Source: Heyndrickxia sporothermodurans (lineage in GTDB: Bacteria; Bacillota; Bacilli; Bacillales; Bacillaceae_C). Taken from it: DNA of 32,868 nt. Under the pieces are notes generated by a model. The model was not told where the DNA came from and searched no databases. It was given only the letters and a program-made list of their open reading frames with translations. The stretch lies in assembly GCF_016785185.1 (NCBI RefSeq), contig NZ_JAEKDY010000031.1. One strand, 5' to 3'. Made by a program: the position numbers and the translations under genes. Below, piece after piece: positions 7,874 through 15,628 of the stretch. Positions within the stretch are counted from its first letter, which is position 1. Each line of letters begins with the position of its first letter.

Positions 7874-8410
7874 TTACAATTTAAATTCATACAATTCCCC
7901 ATTTTTAGCAATAGTGAATTTTGGCCCTGTAAAGCCTCTTTTTAAAAGTTCTTTTCTTATGTAAAACATTAATGCGGCATGACTTACAATGAGTACATCT
8001 TCCTTATTACTCTTCAAAATTTCATCTAGCACGTAATTAATTTTCTTTTTTGTTTGCTTTATTTCTGCTCTTGTTTGCTTATTAAATAAATTGGAAAAAC
8101 GAATGAAGAATGCCCACACGGTAAAAGGCAACTTCAATCTCGTACTAAAAACGGGAGCTGCAATTTCCCGAAGCTCCTCTAACTCAATAATGTCGCGATC
8201 ATAAAGATGCCGAGCTGTTTTAATTGCTCGTGACATCGGACTTGAATAACAGGCTTTCCATTCAGTCGTTTTGGGAGGATCCTTTCTGTATTCAATTTCT
8301 GCAACATCATACTCTGCAAACCACTGTTTTACCTCTTCTGCAGAATATAGTCGTTTCTCCTTCGGAAAATCTTTCAACACTTTATAATGTCTTAATAAAC
8401 CAATTTTCAT
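7874..8410 (-). CDS. Histidine phosphatase superfamily protein
   Basis: A 178-residue protein of the phosphoglycerate mutase-like (branch 1) histidine phosphatase clan. The N-terminal catalytic motif is MKIGLLRHYKV, RHY instead of the more common RHG. The second conserved Arg is in SSPMSRAIKTA and the second catalytic His in VLIVSHAALMFYI near the C-terminus. The substrate cannot be told from the sequence. The start at 8410 is chosen because GGAG sits 8 bases upstream and it puts the catalytic motif at the N-terminus as is normal for the family; the frame extends to 8479 without a better signal. Divergent from the small gene at 8494. Confidence 0.85.
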   Translation of the reverse strand: MKIGLLRHYKVLKDFPKEKRLYSAEEVKQWFAEYDVAEIEYRKDPPKTTEWKACYSSPMSRAIKTARHLYDRDIIELEELREIAAPVFSTRLKLPFTVWAFFIRFSNLFNKQTRAEIKQTKKKINYVLDEILKSNKEDVLIVSHAALMFYIRKELLKRGFTGPKFTIAKNGELYEFKL

Positions 8411-8493
8411 GTTAATACTCCAATTCTGCATATATTCCGGAACAAAGACTACTGCCTGCAAAAAACGCATATATATCAAATGAGGTGATATAT

Positions 8494-8796
8494 ATGCTGA
8501 AAATTATCGAGGATGAAGTTCGTTTTCCTAAAGCGTTAGAAAAAGGAAGAACCATATCTCGTACATATCGGACCTATCCATATAGAGTATATCAGGCCAA
8601 TTGTGCTTTAAGAGGGATTGATTATGGCTTTTCTGACCAAGAAGGGATGTTTTTTCGAACAACAATTGATACAAGCAGTCAAATTATTTCACCATATGAA
8701 GTGAAGGTAACAATTACATTTGGTTTTCGCTCACGTGAATTCGATAAGAAAACTGATGCAACAATAAAATACACATTATTTTTACAATACGTTTAA
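8494..8796 (+). CDS. Small conserved-looking protein of unknown function
   Basis: About 100 residues, MLKIIEDEVRFPKALEKGR..., rich in aromatic and basic residues (SRTYRTYPYRVYQANC), with an alternating pattern in the second half that suggests a beta-rich fold (YEVKVTITFGF). No signal peptide or membrane segment. The ATG at 8494 is preceded by GAGGTGA at good spacing; the GTG at 8485 overlaps that site. I do not recognise a family. It is divergent from the histidine phosphatase with a short gap, so the two may share a control region. Confidence 0.65.
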   Translation: MLKIIEDEVRFPKALEKGRTISRTYRTYPYRVYQANCALRGIDYGFSDQEGMFFRTTIDTSSQIISPYEVKVTITFGFRSREFDKKTDATIKYTLFLQYV

Positions 8797-8830
8797 AGGG
8801 GGAGAACAAATTTGCCCCCATTAATTGTAA

Positions 8831-9964
8831 TTATTTTAATATCCGGTATCGAAAGGCATAAGCAACAACTTGTGTCCGATTTTTAGCTTTTAATTTTGTC
8901 ATTAAACTACTAATATAATCTCTTACTGTATGCTCGCTTAAATACAAAATTTCTCCCATTTTTTTATTGTCATACCCTTCAGCCAGTAAATCGAGGATCT
9001 CGCTTTCTCTTTCTGTTAGATGGAGATTAGAGGATCCCGATGTGCTTTCGCCACTTCTGGATAAATATAAACCGAGCCGATTTCCTACTTCCTCCAGAAA
9101 GTCTAATTCTTCCTTCGAACAATCGAACCCCTCACCTAACTGATCAAACGTTAACCATCCAAAAACCTGCTGTTTATTTACAATTGGTACAAAAATAACC
9201 GATGAAAGATTAAATAATTCGATATGTTCATCCTTTACATATCCTTTAGGATCCTTTAAAAAGATAGCTTTTTGTGCATTAAAAATTGTCGTTTCTCTTG
9301 AACTTAGTTGGCCCTTCATGCTTTGAACCTTCGGAAGTTCCGCACCGATTACTCCATAAACTTGATTGGACCAAGGAATGTAGGCATAGAATACACATCG
9401 TTTATACGAAAAAAACTCCTCACATTTTTTTAAAATATGCGCAAATTCATGAACCCTGGAGGAGCGTATAAGGAGTTTATTTAAACGATCCAAGGATTGG
9501 AGTTTAGTATTGTCATGAAAAGATTTCGAATGTACAACTGTCATGTCTTCGTTTACCCATTCATTAAAATGATAGATAAGTTGTGAATAAATGGATAACA
9601 AACACATGAGAATAGAGGTGCTTCGATTGTACTTAATTTGAATCATTAACGTAATTAAAGCTTTTTCAAAAATTAACCGAAAAAGATTAAAACTTTTTAT
9701 AGATAAGAGCGATAATTGTGATTTGAGCCAAACGACTACATGGGTTTCGAACTCATCTTCAGATTCCTCGATGTTAAAGGTAACAAAAAATAGTAAAAAC
9801 GAGTCCAATAATGAGCCTACTATTTTTTGTTCCTCGTGTGAAAGGGTGTCGTCCTGATTTAAGTAAATGCAAAGATTTTCTTCTAATTGTTGGTGGTGAG
9901 ATTTTATAAATAAAACGAATTGCTTAAAAGTAATTTCGTCAAATGAATGAAGAGATTGTGCCAT
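8831..9964 (-). CDS. GAF domain LuxR-type transcriptional regulator
   Basis: 377 residues. The first 160 are mostly alpha-helical and unassigned. A GAF-like sensor fold follows at about 165-300 (FSYKRCVFYAYIPWS, IFVPIVNKQQVFGWLTFDQ, ELDFLEEVGNRLGLYLSRSG). The C-terminus is a LuxR/GerE helix-turn-helix: LTERESEILDLLAEGYDNKKMGEILYLS, then EHTVRDYISSLMTKLKAKNRTQVVAYA. There is no receiver domain, so the GAF part probably senses a ligand directly. The ATG at 9964 has GGGAGAA 9 bases upstream. The gene is divergent from the SDR pair that starts 220 bases away, which makes that pair a plausible target (inference). Confidence 0.85.
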   Translation of the reverse strand: MAQSLHSFDEITFKQFVLFIKSHHQQLEENLCIYLNQDDTLSHEEQKIVGSLLDSFLLFFVTFNIEESEDEFETHVVVWLKSQLSLLSIKSFNLFRLIFEKALITLMIQIKYNRSTSILMCLLSIYSQLIYHFNEWVNEDMTVVHSKSFHDNTKLQSLDRLNKLLIRSSRVHEFAHILKKCEEFFSYKRCVFYAYIPWSNQVYGVIGAELPKVQSMKGQLSSRETTIFNAQKAIFLKDPKGYVKDEHIELFNLSSVIFVPIVNKQQVFGWLTFDQLGEGFDCSKEELDFLEEVGNRLGLYLSRSGESTSGSSNLHLTERESEILDLLAEGYDNKKMGEILYLSEHTVRDYISSLMTKLKAKNRTQVVAYAFRYRILK

Positions 9965-10183
9965 AGAAAATAGTTCTCCCTTACAAAAAATCCTCCTATA
10001 AAAGTAACACACCTATAAACGGAGGGAAGATTCTTTCATACTTATACAGCATTTTATAGGATAGTATTTCAAAATGAAAGGAGTAAGATGGAATTGTGAC
10101 AAGTTAATGAATCTTTTTATCACAAATAACAAATTATAGGAAAGTGTCGTTAGTTCGAAAGCATGAATAATGAAAGGATTGTG

Positions 10184-10944
10184 ATGAACATGAGACTTGA
10201 AAATAAAGTAGCTATTATAACTGGCGTGGAACAGGTATCGGAAAAGAAACCGCATTGTTATTTGCTAAAGAAGGGGCAAAAATTGTTATAACGGATATTA
10301 ATAAAGAATCTGGAAGTCAAGCAGTTAAGGATATACAAGCAAATGGCGGGGAAGCTCTTTTTATCCAACATGATGTGAGCAATGAAGATGATTGGAAAAG
10401 AGTTGCTAATGAAACAATAAAAACATTTGGGAAAGTAGATATACTTTTTAATAATGCGGGAATTTATATTATTAAACCATTAGCAGAAATTGAATTAGCA
10501 GACTGGAATCGTCTCATGTCTATTAATGTGACTGGTGTATTTTTAGGAATGAAGCATATTATGCCGTTAATGGCGAAACAAAATAAAGTATCTGTTATCA
10601 ATGCTTCCTCTATCGCAGGGCTAACTGGTGCACCTGGACATGTTCTATATGGAGCGAGCAAAGGTGCTGTTCGTATTATGACAAAAGATGCAGCAATGGA
10701 ATATGCTCCATATGGCGTAAGGGTTAATTCAATACATCCAGGGTATATTGATACAGGAATGGCTGATTATGCATCTGAAGTTTCAGGAAGTTCAAAAGAA
10801 GAGTTAGGAAAAAGTTTATTTCCATTAGGACATCTTGGCTCAGTGAAAGATGTTGCTAATACTGTATTATTCTTAGCTTCTGACGAATCAGCGTATTCAA
10901 CAGGTGCGGAATTCGTTATAGACGGTGGAGCAACATCAAGATAA
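10184..10944 (+). pseudogene. Short-chain dehydrogenase/reductase, frameshifted in the cofactor motif
   Basis: A classical SDR (about 252 residues if repaired) that would use NAD(P)H on an alcohol or ketone. Translation from ATG 10184 or 10190 (ribosome site AAAGGA at 10173) reads MRLENKVAIITG and then leaves the frame within GGCGTGGAACAGG near 10222. Restoring one G gives the expected TGGGTGIG Rossmann motif and joins the long downstream frame. That frame keeps NNAG, the catalytic Ser (NASSIAG), YGASK (Tyr and Lys) and PGYIDTGM. One missing base thus separates the start signal from an otherwise intact gene. It could be a recent null mutation or a sequencing error. It lies 34 bases before a second SDR gene in the same orientation. 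Confidence 0.85.
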
Positions 10945-10978
10945 TATCGGGTCAATTTAACAGAAGGAGAGATTTAAC

Positions 10979-11722
10979 ATGAGATTAAAAGATAAAGTAG
11001 CTATTGTAACTGGTGGAGCAAGTGGGATTGGTGAAGCAACTGTCCGTTTATTCGCGGAAGAAGGTGCAAAAGTAGTAATTGCCGATTTTTCTGATCGCGG
11101 AAAAAGTATTTCAGAAGAATTAAATGCAAAGGGACATGATACTCTCTTTGTTAAAACAGATGTAACTAATGAAGATCAAATTAAACAGATGATCAATGAA
11201 ACAGTAAACAAGTACGGTAAACTTGATATTATGTATGCAAATGCCGGCATAGCTGATGATGCACCAGCCCATGAATTATCTTATGAAAGATGGAAAAGAA
11301 CCATTGATATTAACCTATCAGGTGTGTTCCTTTCTGATAAATATTCTATTGAACAGTTTCTTAAACAAGGTACCGGCGGTGTTATTGTTAATGCAGGATC
11401 CATTCATAGCTTTGTTTCGTTACCAAATCCAACTGCCTATTCTTCTGCAAAAGGCGGCGTGAAGTTACTTACTCAAAACTTATGTACTGCTTATGCAAAA
11501 GATGGAATTCGTATAAATGCAGTTTGTCCTGGATATATTGATACTCCTTTACTTTCAGAGGTGAATCCGGAGCAGAAAGAATTTTTAGTTTCCCTTCATC
11601 CACAAGGAAGACTAGGAAAACCGGAGGAAGTTGCTAAAGCAGTCTTATTTTTAGCAAGTGATGACTCTAGTTTTGTAAATGGGACAACCTTACTTGTTGA
11701 TGGCGGGTATACTGCACATTAA
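10979..11722 (+). CDS. Short-chain dehydrogenase/reductase (classical SDR)
   Basis: 247 residues, full length. Cofactor motif TGGASGIGEA at 12-21, acidic residue after the second strand (VIADF) favouring NAD(H), YANAG, catalytic Ser in NAGSIHS, YSSAK (Tyr and Lys) and PGYIDTPL, with C-terminal LVDGGYTAH. Substrate unknown. AGAAGGAGAG lies about 10 bases before the ATG. It follows the frameshifted SDR by 34 bases and is clearly its paralogue (both open MRL.[DN]KVAI[IV]TG), so the pair arose by duplication and was probably one operon. A weak hairpin at 11729-11757 may end it. Confidence 0.93.
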   Translation: MRLKDKVAIVTGGASGIGEATVRLFAEEGAKVVIADFSDRGKSISEELNAKGHDTLFVKTDVTNEDQIKQMINETVNKYGKLDIMYANAGIADDAPAHELSYERWKRTIDINLSGVFLSDKYSIEQFLKQGTGGVIVNAGSIHSFVSLPNPTAYSSAKGGVKLLTQNLCTAYAKDGIRINAVCPGYIDTPLLSEVNPEQKEFLVSLHPQGRLGKPEEVAKAVLFLASDDSSFVNGTTLLVDGGYTAH

Positions 11723-11728
11723 TGACAA

Positions 11729-11757
11729 GAACAGCGGGCCATCCGGGTCCACTGTTC
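11729..11757. terminator. Hairpin between convergent SDR and GNAT genes
   Basis: GAACAG (11729-11734) pairs with CTGTTC (11752-11757), with a GC-rich interior (GGGCC...GGGTCC) that can pair further. U-runs are short on both sides, so it is a weak bidirectional terminator candidate. Confidence 0.4.
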
Positions 11758-11759
11758 CT

Positions 11760-12581
11760 TTATTTGTATTCATAATAGTCCTGTGAGTCATATGCTTTGA
11801 AGCCACATGACTCATAAAGTTTTAAGGCATTGGCATTTTTTGAATCGACCTCTAGAAAAATATCAAATCCATTTTGGTGCTCTTGTCTGAGGATTTTATT
11901 TAAAGCTTTTCTTCCAATTCCTTGTCCTTGATATTGTGGAAATATTGCAAATCCATAAATCCATGCTTCTTTTTTTATATGCTGAATACGTATTTTACCT
12001 ACTTTTTGTTGATTTGCTTCAATAATAAAGAAATCTTGGATATTTTCCTTTTTTATTCTTTGATTATAAACTTTCGCTTCCTCTTCAGAAAAACGAAAAC
12101 ATTGAACATCTAACTGAATTTCCGTTTCAATGTCGTCAGGTGTGGAAGCTCGAATGATAATATGTTCCTGTTCACCTAAATTAGTTTCTGCCCATTTCAT
12201 TTGATATTCAGAAAAAGAAAATTGGCAGGGGAGTGTTTTTACCCATTCTTTTCCTGAGAAGGAGCGGGTAGGTGTGTTCAAAAGAATTTGACTAACGTTT
12301 TGTTTTTTAATTTCATTCATGGCTTCTGAAAAAAGCTGTGAAAATATTTTTTTTCGCCGATGTTTTGGATGTACCATTCCACATACTTCTATTTTATTGC
12401 CGAATCCATATATACCTATGAAACCAATTAGTTCGCCATCTTCATAATAAAGAAAATCCGTTTTCTCCTTCTCATTCCGTGTCATTAACATATCCCAATT
12501 TAATTTTAAGCGGATCTCCTCTTCTTGTTCACATACTTGCTGAAGTTTTTTTATATTATCTAATTCTTTCGTACTTAGCAT
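11760..12581 (-). CDS. Double GNAT-domain N-acetyltransferase
   Basis: 273 residues with two GNAT folds. The N-terminal one (about 35-125) has a degenerate acetyl-CoA motif (MVHPKHRRKKIFSQLF). The C-terminal one (about 145-273) has the canonical motif A, FPQYQGQGIGRKAL, followed by FLEVDSKNANALKLYESCGFKAY, typical of active acetyl-CoA binding. Acceptor substrate unknown. GGAAGGGGTT lies about 8 bases before the ATG at 12581. Convergent with the SDR gene. Confidence 0.88.
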   Translation of the reverse strand: MLSTKELDNIKKLQQVCEQEEEIRLKLNWDMLMTRNEKEKTDFLYYEDGELIGFIGIYGFGNKIEVCGMVHPKHRRKKIFSQLFSEAMNEIKKQNVSQILLNTPTRSFSGKEWVKTLPCQFSFSEYQMKWAETNLGEQEHIIIRASTPDDIETEIQLDVQCFRFSEEEAKVYNQRIKKENIQDFFIIEANQQKVGKIRIQHIKKEAWIYGFAIFPQYQGQGIGRKALNKILRQEHQNGFDIFLEVDSKNANALKLYESCGFKAYDSQDYYEYK

Positions 12582-12918
12582 TCATTTAACCCCTTCCTAT
12601 TACATCATTTTATTCGACATTACTCATTTCATTTCCTTTACTTAGACAAATTTTTTATGGTAATTGATGCACAAAGTCAGTGGAAAGACAGGTTTATGGC
12701 TTTTTAATCAAACGTTTGATTAAAAGGTGAATTAGAAGAAATTAGTCGAAAAAAGGGGAGTTTGAGAGGACAATGGATCTGTTATTTTTAGCGAATGCCC
12801 TTAATGAAAGGACTAATCGGACACTGATTCCGTTATTAGCAAAAACATTCAAAGAAATCGCTGTTTTTTACTTTTAACGGAACCTGTGACCTCGGAAGCA
12901 ATTAATATCAAATTCTAA
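12582..12918. other. Intergenic stretch with palindrome and a doubtful mini-frame
   Basis: This 337-base region holds the second copy of the 20-bp palindrome (12702-12725) and a 34-residue frame at 12773-12877 preceded by GAGAGGACA (MDLLFLANALNERTN...). The mini-frame is unrecognised and may be part of a decayed gene. I see no other gene. Confidence 0.4.
12702..12725. repeat. Perfect palindrome, copy 2 (24 bp)
   Basis: The core at 12704-12723 is identical to the palindrome at 2596-2615; here it extends by two more base pairs on each side. AAAGTCAGT lies upstream and TTAGTCGAA downstream, as at copy 1. Operator-like; no regulator gene is adjacent. Confidence 0.65.
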
Positions 12919-13320
12919 TTATCTATCAAATAGTGTGCGTAATTCATCAGGCACCTCACAGCTTTTACGTGTTGTGGCATTCATGGTTACACTTGTTACA
13001 AGCGCATCCGCACACTTTTGACCATGTTGATTATAAATTTCTTGGAGCAAGACATAGCTGCTTCGACCAACTTTTTCGGGGCGTGTTCGTATCGAAAGCC
13101 GGTCATTTTGTCTGCATTCTTTACGATAATTAATATTAATGTTGACTGTTACTGTTTGAATCCCCATATCAAGAAATCGTTCATAAGGAAGTCCGGCATT
13201 TTCATACCAATTTTCACGACCCCATTCAAGGTACTCCAAATACTTTGCATTATTCACATGTCCATTTACATCGATTTCTGTAGAGCGGACAATAATCTCT
13301 AGAACATCCTCTATCACCAT
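12919..13320 (-). CDS. Acyl-CoA thioesterase (4HBT hotdog-fold family)
   Basis: 133 residues with the 4-hydroxybenzoyl-CoA thioesterase signature: RSTEIDVNGHVNNAKYLEYLEWGRENW (active-site Asp plus the HVNN segment), then NININYRKECRQNDRLSIRTRPEKVGRSSYVLLQEI. Family members hydrolyse acyl-CoA or acyl-ACP thioesters in the cytoplasm. I place the start at 13320 after GGGGTGGGTG; upstream in-frame ATGs at 13347 and 13353 lack a better signal, so the N-terminus is uncertain by up to 11 residues. Confidence 0.85.
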   Translation of the reverse strand: MVIEDVLEIIVRSTEIDVNGHVNNAKYLEYLEWGRENWYENAGLPYERFLDMGIQTVTVNININYRKECRQNDRLSIRTRPEKVGRSSYVLLQEIYNQHGQKCADALVTSVTMNATTRKSCEVPDELRTLFDR

Positions 13321-13394
13321 ATTCACCCACCCCAATCTTTTTACCATTATCATATCATAATGAAAAAGTTCATTGGGGGGCTACAAATTGTAAA

Positions 13395-13419
13395 GGACAG
13401 TAGACATTGTCCACTGTCC
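13395..13419 (-). terminator. Terminator of katE
   Basis: GGACAGT and ACTGTCC pair around an inner GAC/GTC stem with one mismatch, just past the catalase stop codon. On the minus strand TTTA follows. It would end katE transcription before the thioesterase gene. Confidence 0.6.
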
Positions 13420-13426
13420 AGTGAAA

Positions 13427-15430
13427 TTAATTTCTATCCCAAAATCGGCCTTGGGCAATACCTTCAATAAATAATTGAATACTAGACTTAGATAGATCGT
13501 ACACGCCAATTGCATTTGTATTAACACGGCTTTTCTCTAAAGCTTGATGATCATCAAGAGCCAAACCTAAAGGCTTATAATGTTTATATGTGGTTTCAAT
13601 AAAATCTAAGACAGGGGCATCAATAATTGGTCCGCTGCTCATTAGTAAAATTGCATCAAAAAGACAAGGGTCGGCAGTATCATACGTATCCGTCACTTTC
13701 AGCATGCCGTTTAACGGATAAACTTTTTTATCAACGATACTATAATTTATTTTATGCTGTACAAACGTTTTAATCCAATCAGAAAGCTGCGCTTCATTAG
13801 GTTTCCCATTTAATAGAACGGCAACTGACTTTGTATCGGGCTTACGAACGGTATTTGCCATACTAAGCGCAGGGGACTTTTTTGAACTGTTTACTTCGCG
13901 GTTTTTTTCAGGTAGTAGGGAACCTATATTTTCGGCGACTTCTTTCGCCAATTGTCGATCAATATGATTTAAAAGATCAATTGCGTTATATTTCACCATA
14001 TCTGATTTACATTTACCTAGTTCAAAACTAAATGCATCTTTTACATGCTGTTGTTCATAAGGGGCAAGACTATTGTAAAATAATTTAGCTTGCGAGTAGA
14101 AATCCAGAAAGCTTTCACTGCGACCTCTAATTTTATTTCCTTCCACTTTTTCCTGATAATGCTCGTAACCACCCTTTTCAACAGGAACAGGCTGAGGTTG
14201 ATTTGCATTTAAGCCATTTCGATGATAGCTTGTTTGTCCATGATGGATCGTCATTTGATGCATTCCATCTCGCTGGTTATTATGAAAAGGACATACTGGT
14301 TGATTAATAGGGATTTGGTGGAAGTTAGGACCACCTAGTCTTGATAGCTGTGTATCGGTATAGGAAAACAAACGCCCTTGAAGTAAAGGATCATTAGAAA
14401 AATCAATACCGGGAACAACATGACCAGGGTGAAAGGCTACTTGTTCGGTTTCCGCAAAAAAGTTATCAACATTTCGATTTAATGTCATTTTACCAACAAT
14501 CTTCACCGGAACTTCTTCTTCTGGCCAAATTTTCGTAGGATCTAAAATATCAAAATCAAATGCGTGTTCGTCCTCTTCGCGTATGATCTGCAATCCAAGC
14601 TCCCATTCCGGAAAATCACCTTTTTCAATTGCTTCATATAAATCTTGGCGATGAAAATCCGGATTTTTTCCAGCAATCTTTTGCGCTTCATCCCACACTA
14701 GAGAATGTACACCTAATGTCGGCTTCCAATGGAATTTTACAAAATGTGCTTTTCCTTCAGCATTGACAAGGCGGAAGGTATGTACACCAAAGCCTTCCAT
14801 CATACGTAAGCTTCGCGGGATGGCCCGATCACTCATATGCCACATGATCATATGTGCTGATTCATGATTTTGACCGATAAAGTCCCAAAAAGTATCATGA
14901 GCACTGGCCCCTTGGGGGATTTCGTTGTGCGGTTCCGGTTTAACAGCATGGACAAAATCAGGGAATTTGATCGCATCTTGGATAAAGAAAACCGGCATAT
15001 TATTTCCAACTAAATCGAAATTTCCCTCATCCGTGTAAAACTTTGTTGCAAAGCCGCGCACATCTCGAACGGTATCGCTCGATCCTCTAGACCCTTGAAC
15101 TGTAGAAAATCGAACAAATACGGGGGTGATTTTTGAAGGGTCTGTTAAAAAATCTGCCCTCGTATATTTACCTAGAGATTCATATAGTTGGAAGATTCCA
15201 TGCGCACCAACTCCTCGTGCATGAACCACACGTTCAGGAATTCGTTCATGGTCGAAATGGGTCATTTTTTCCCTGAAATGAAAGTCTTCCATCAAGGTAG
15301 GGCCTCTTAAACCACTTTTTAATGAAAACTCATCTTCAGCCATTTTTAATCCTTGGTTAGTCGTTAAACCAGCATGCTTTTCATTATTAATCGCGTATTT
15401 TTTTAATTGATTTGTTTTCTTGTTTTCCAT
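13427..15430 (-). CDS. katE: Large-subunit catalase (KatE type)
   Basis: A heme catalase that disproportionates hydrogen peroxide. At 667 residues it belongs to the large-subunit clade (E. coli HPII, B. subtilis KatE of 686). Catalytic residues are present: His70 in RVVHARGVGAHG, Asn143/144 in LVGNNMPVFFI and the heme-ligand Tyr357 in RLFSYTDTQ. After the core and helical domain, residues about 540-667 form the class I glutamine amidotransferase-like C-terminal domain (KSVAVLLNG..., DAILLMSSGPIIDAP). ATAGGAGGC precedes the ATG, and a sigma-B type promoter lies about 50 bases upstream, as expected of a general stress gene. Confidence 0.96.
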   Translation of the reverse strand: MENKKTNQLKKYAINNEKHAGLTTNQGLKMAEDEFSLKSGLRGPTLMEDFHFREKMTHFDHERIPERVVHARGVGAHGIFQLYESLGKYTRADFLTDPSKITPVFVRFSTVQGSRGSSDTVRDVRGFATKFYTDEGNFDLVGNNMPVFFIQDAIKFPDFVHAVKPEPHNEIPQGASAHDTFWDFIGQNHESAHMIMWHMSDRAIPRSLRMMEGFGVHTFRLVNAEGKAHFVKFHWKPTLGVHSLVWDEAQKIAGKNPDFHRQDLYEAIEKGDFPEWELGLQIIREEDEHAFDFDILDPTKIWPEEEVPVKIVGKMTLNRNVDNFFAETEQVAFHPGHVVPGIDFSNDPLLQGRLFSYTDTQLSRLGGPNFHQIPINQPVCPFHNNQRDGMHQMTIHHGQTSYHRNGLNANQPQPVPVEKGGYEHYQEKVEGNKIRGRSESFLDFYSQAKLFYNSLAPYEQQHVKDAFSFELGKCKSDMVKYNAIDLLNHIDRQLAKEVAENIGSLLPEKNREVNSSKKSPALSMANTVRKPDTKSVAVLLNGKPNEAQLSDWIKTFVQHKINYSIVDKKVYPLNGMLKVTDTYDTADPCLFDAILLMSSGPIIDAPVLDFIETTYKHYKPLGLALDDHQALEKSRVNTNAIGVYDLSKSSIQLFIEGIAQGRFWDRN

Positions 15431-15477
15431 TGTTAGCCTCCTATACTAGTTAAGAAACTTGAACTTCTAATTTTCAA

Positions 15478-15502
15478 ATACCCTGAACGGGGTGGAATAA
15501 AC
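15478..15502 (-). promoter_or_regulatory. Sigma-B type promoter of katE
   Basis: On the minus strand, GTTTAT (15502-15497), 13 bases, then GGGTAT (15483-15478). This matches the B. subtilis sigma-B consensus GTTTAA-N12-15-GGGTAT with one difference in the -35, and its position 48 bases before the katE start fits. Confidence 0.82.
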
Positions 15503-15628
15503 GTGGTGGGAACCGGGTCCTTTATTCAAGATACTTAAAAAAATTCGGATTGAAGTTAAAAAATTATATAAGAGGGTATGATAACCGTAGAAATAAATGA
15601 TAAAAGATTGTGTTAGGGATGTGAGAAC

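Noticed and set aside
10093..10124. CRP-like TTGTGA...TCACAA site before the SDR pair
   Set aside because: The half-sites are 20 bases apart rather than 6, so a CRP-type dimer would not fit; likely chance.
10013..10255. 80-residue minus-strand frame between the LuxR gene and the SDR pair
   Set aside because: It covers the promoter and first codons of the frameshifted SDR gene; AT-rich, without a family match or start signal.
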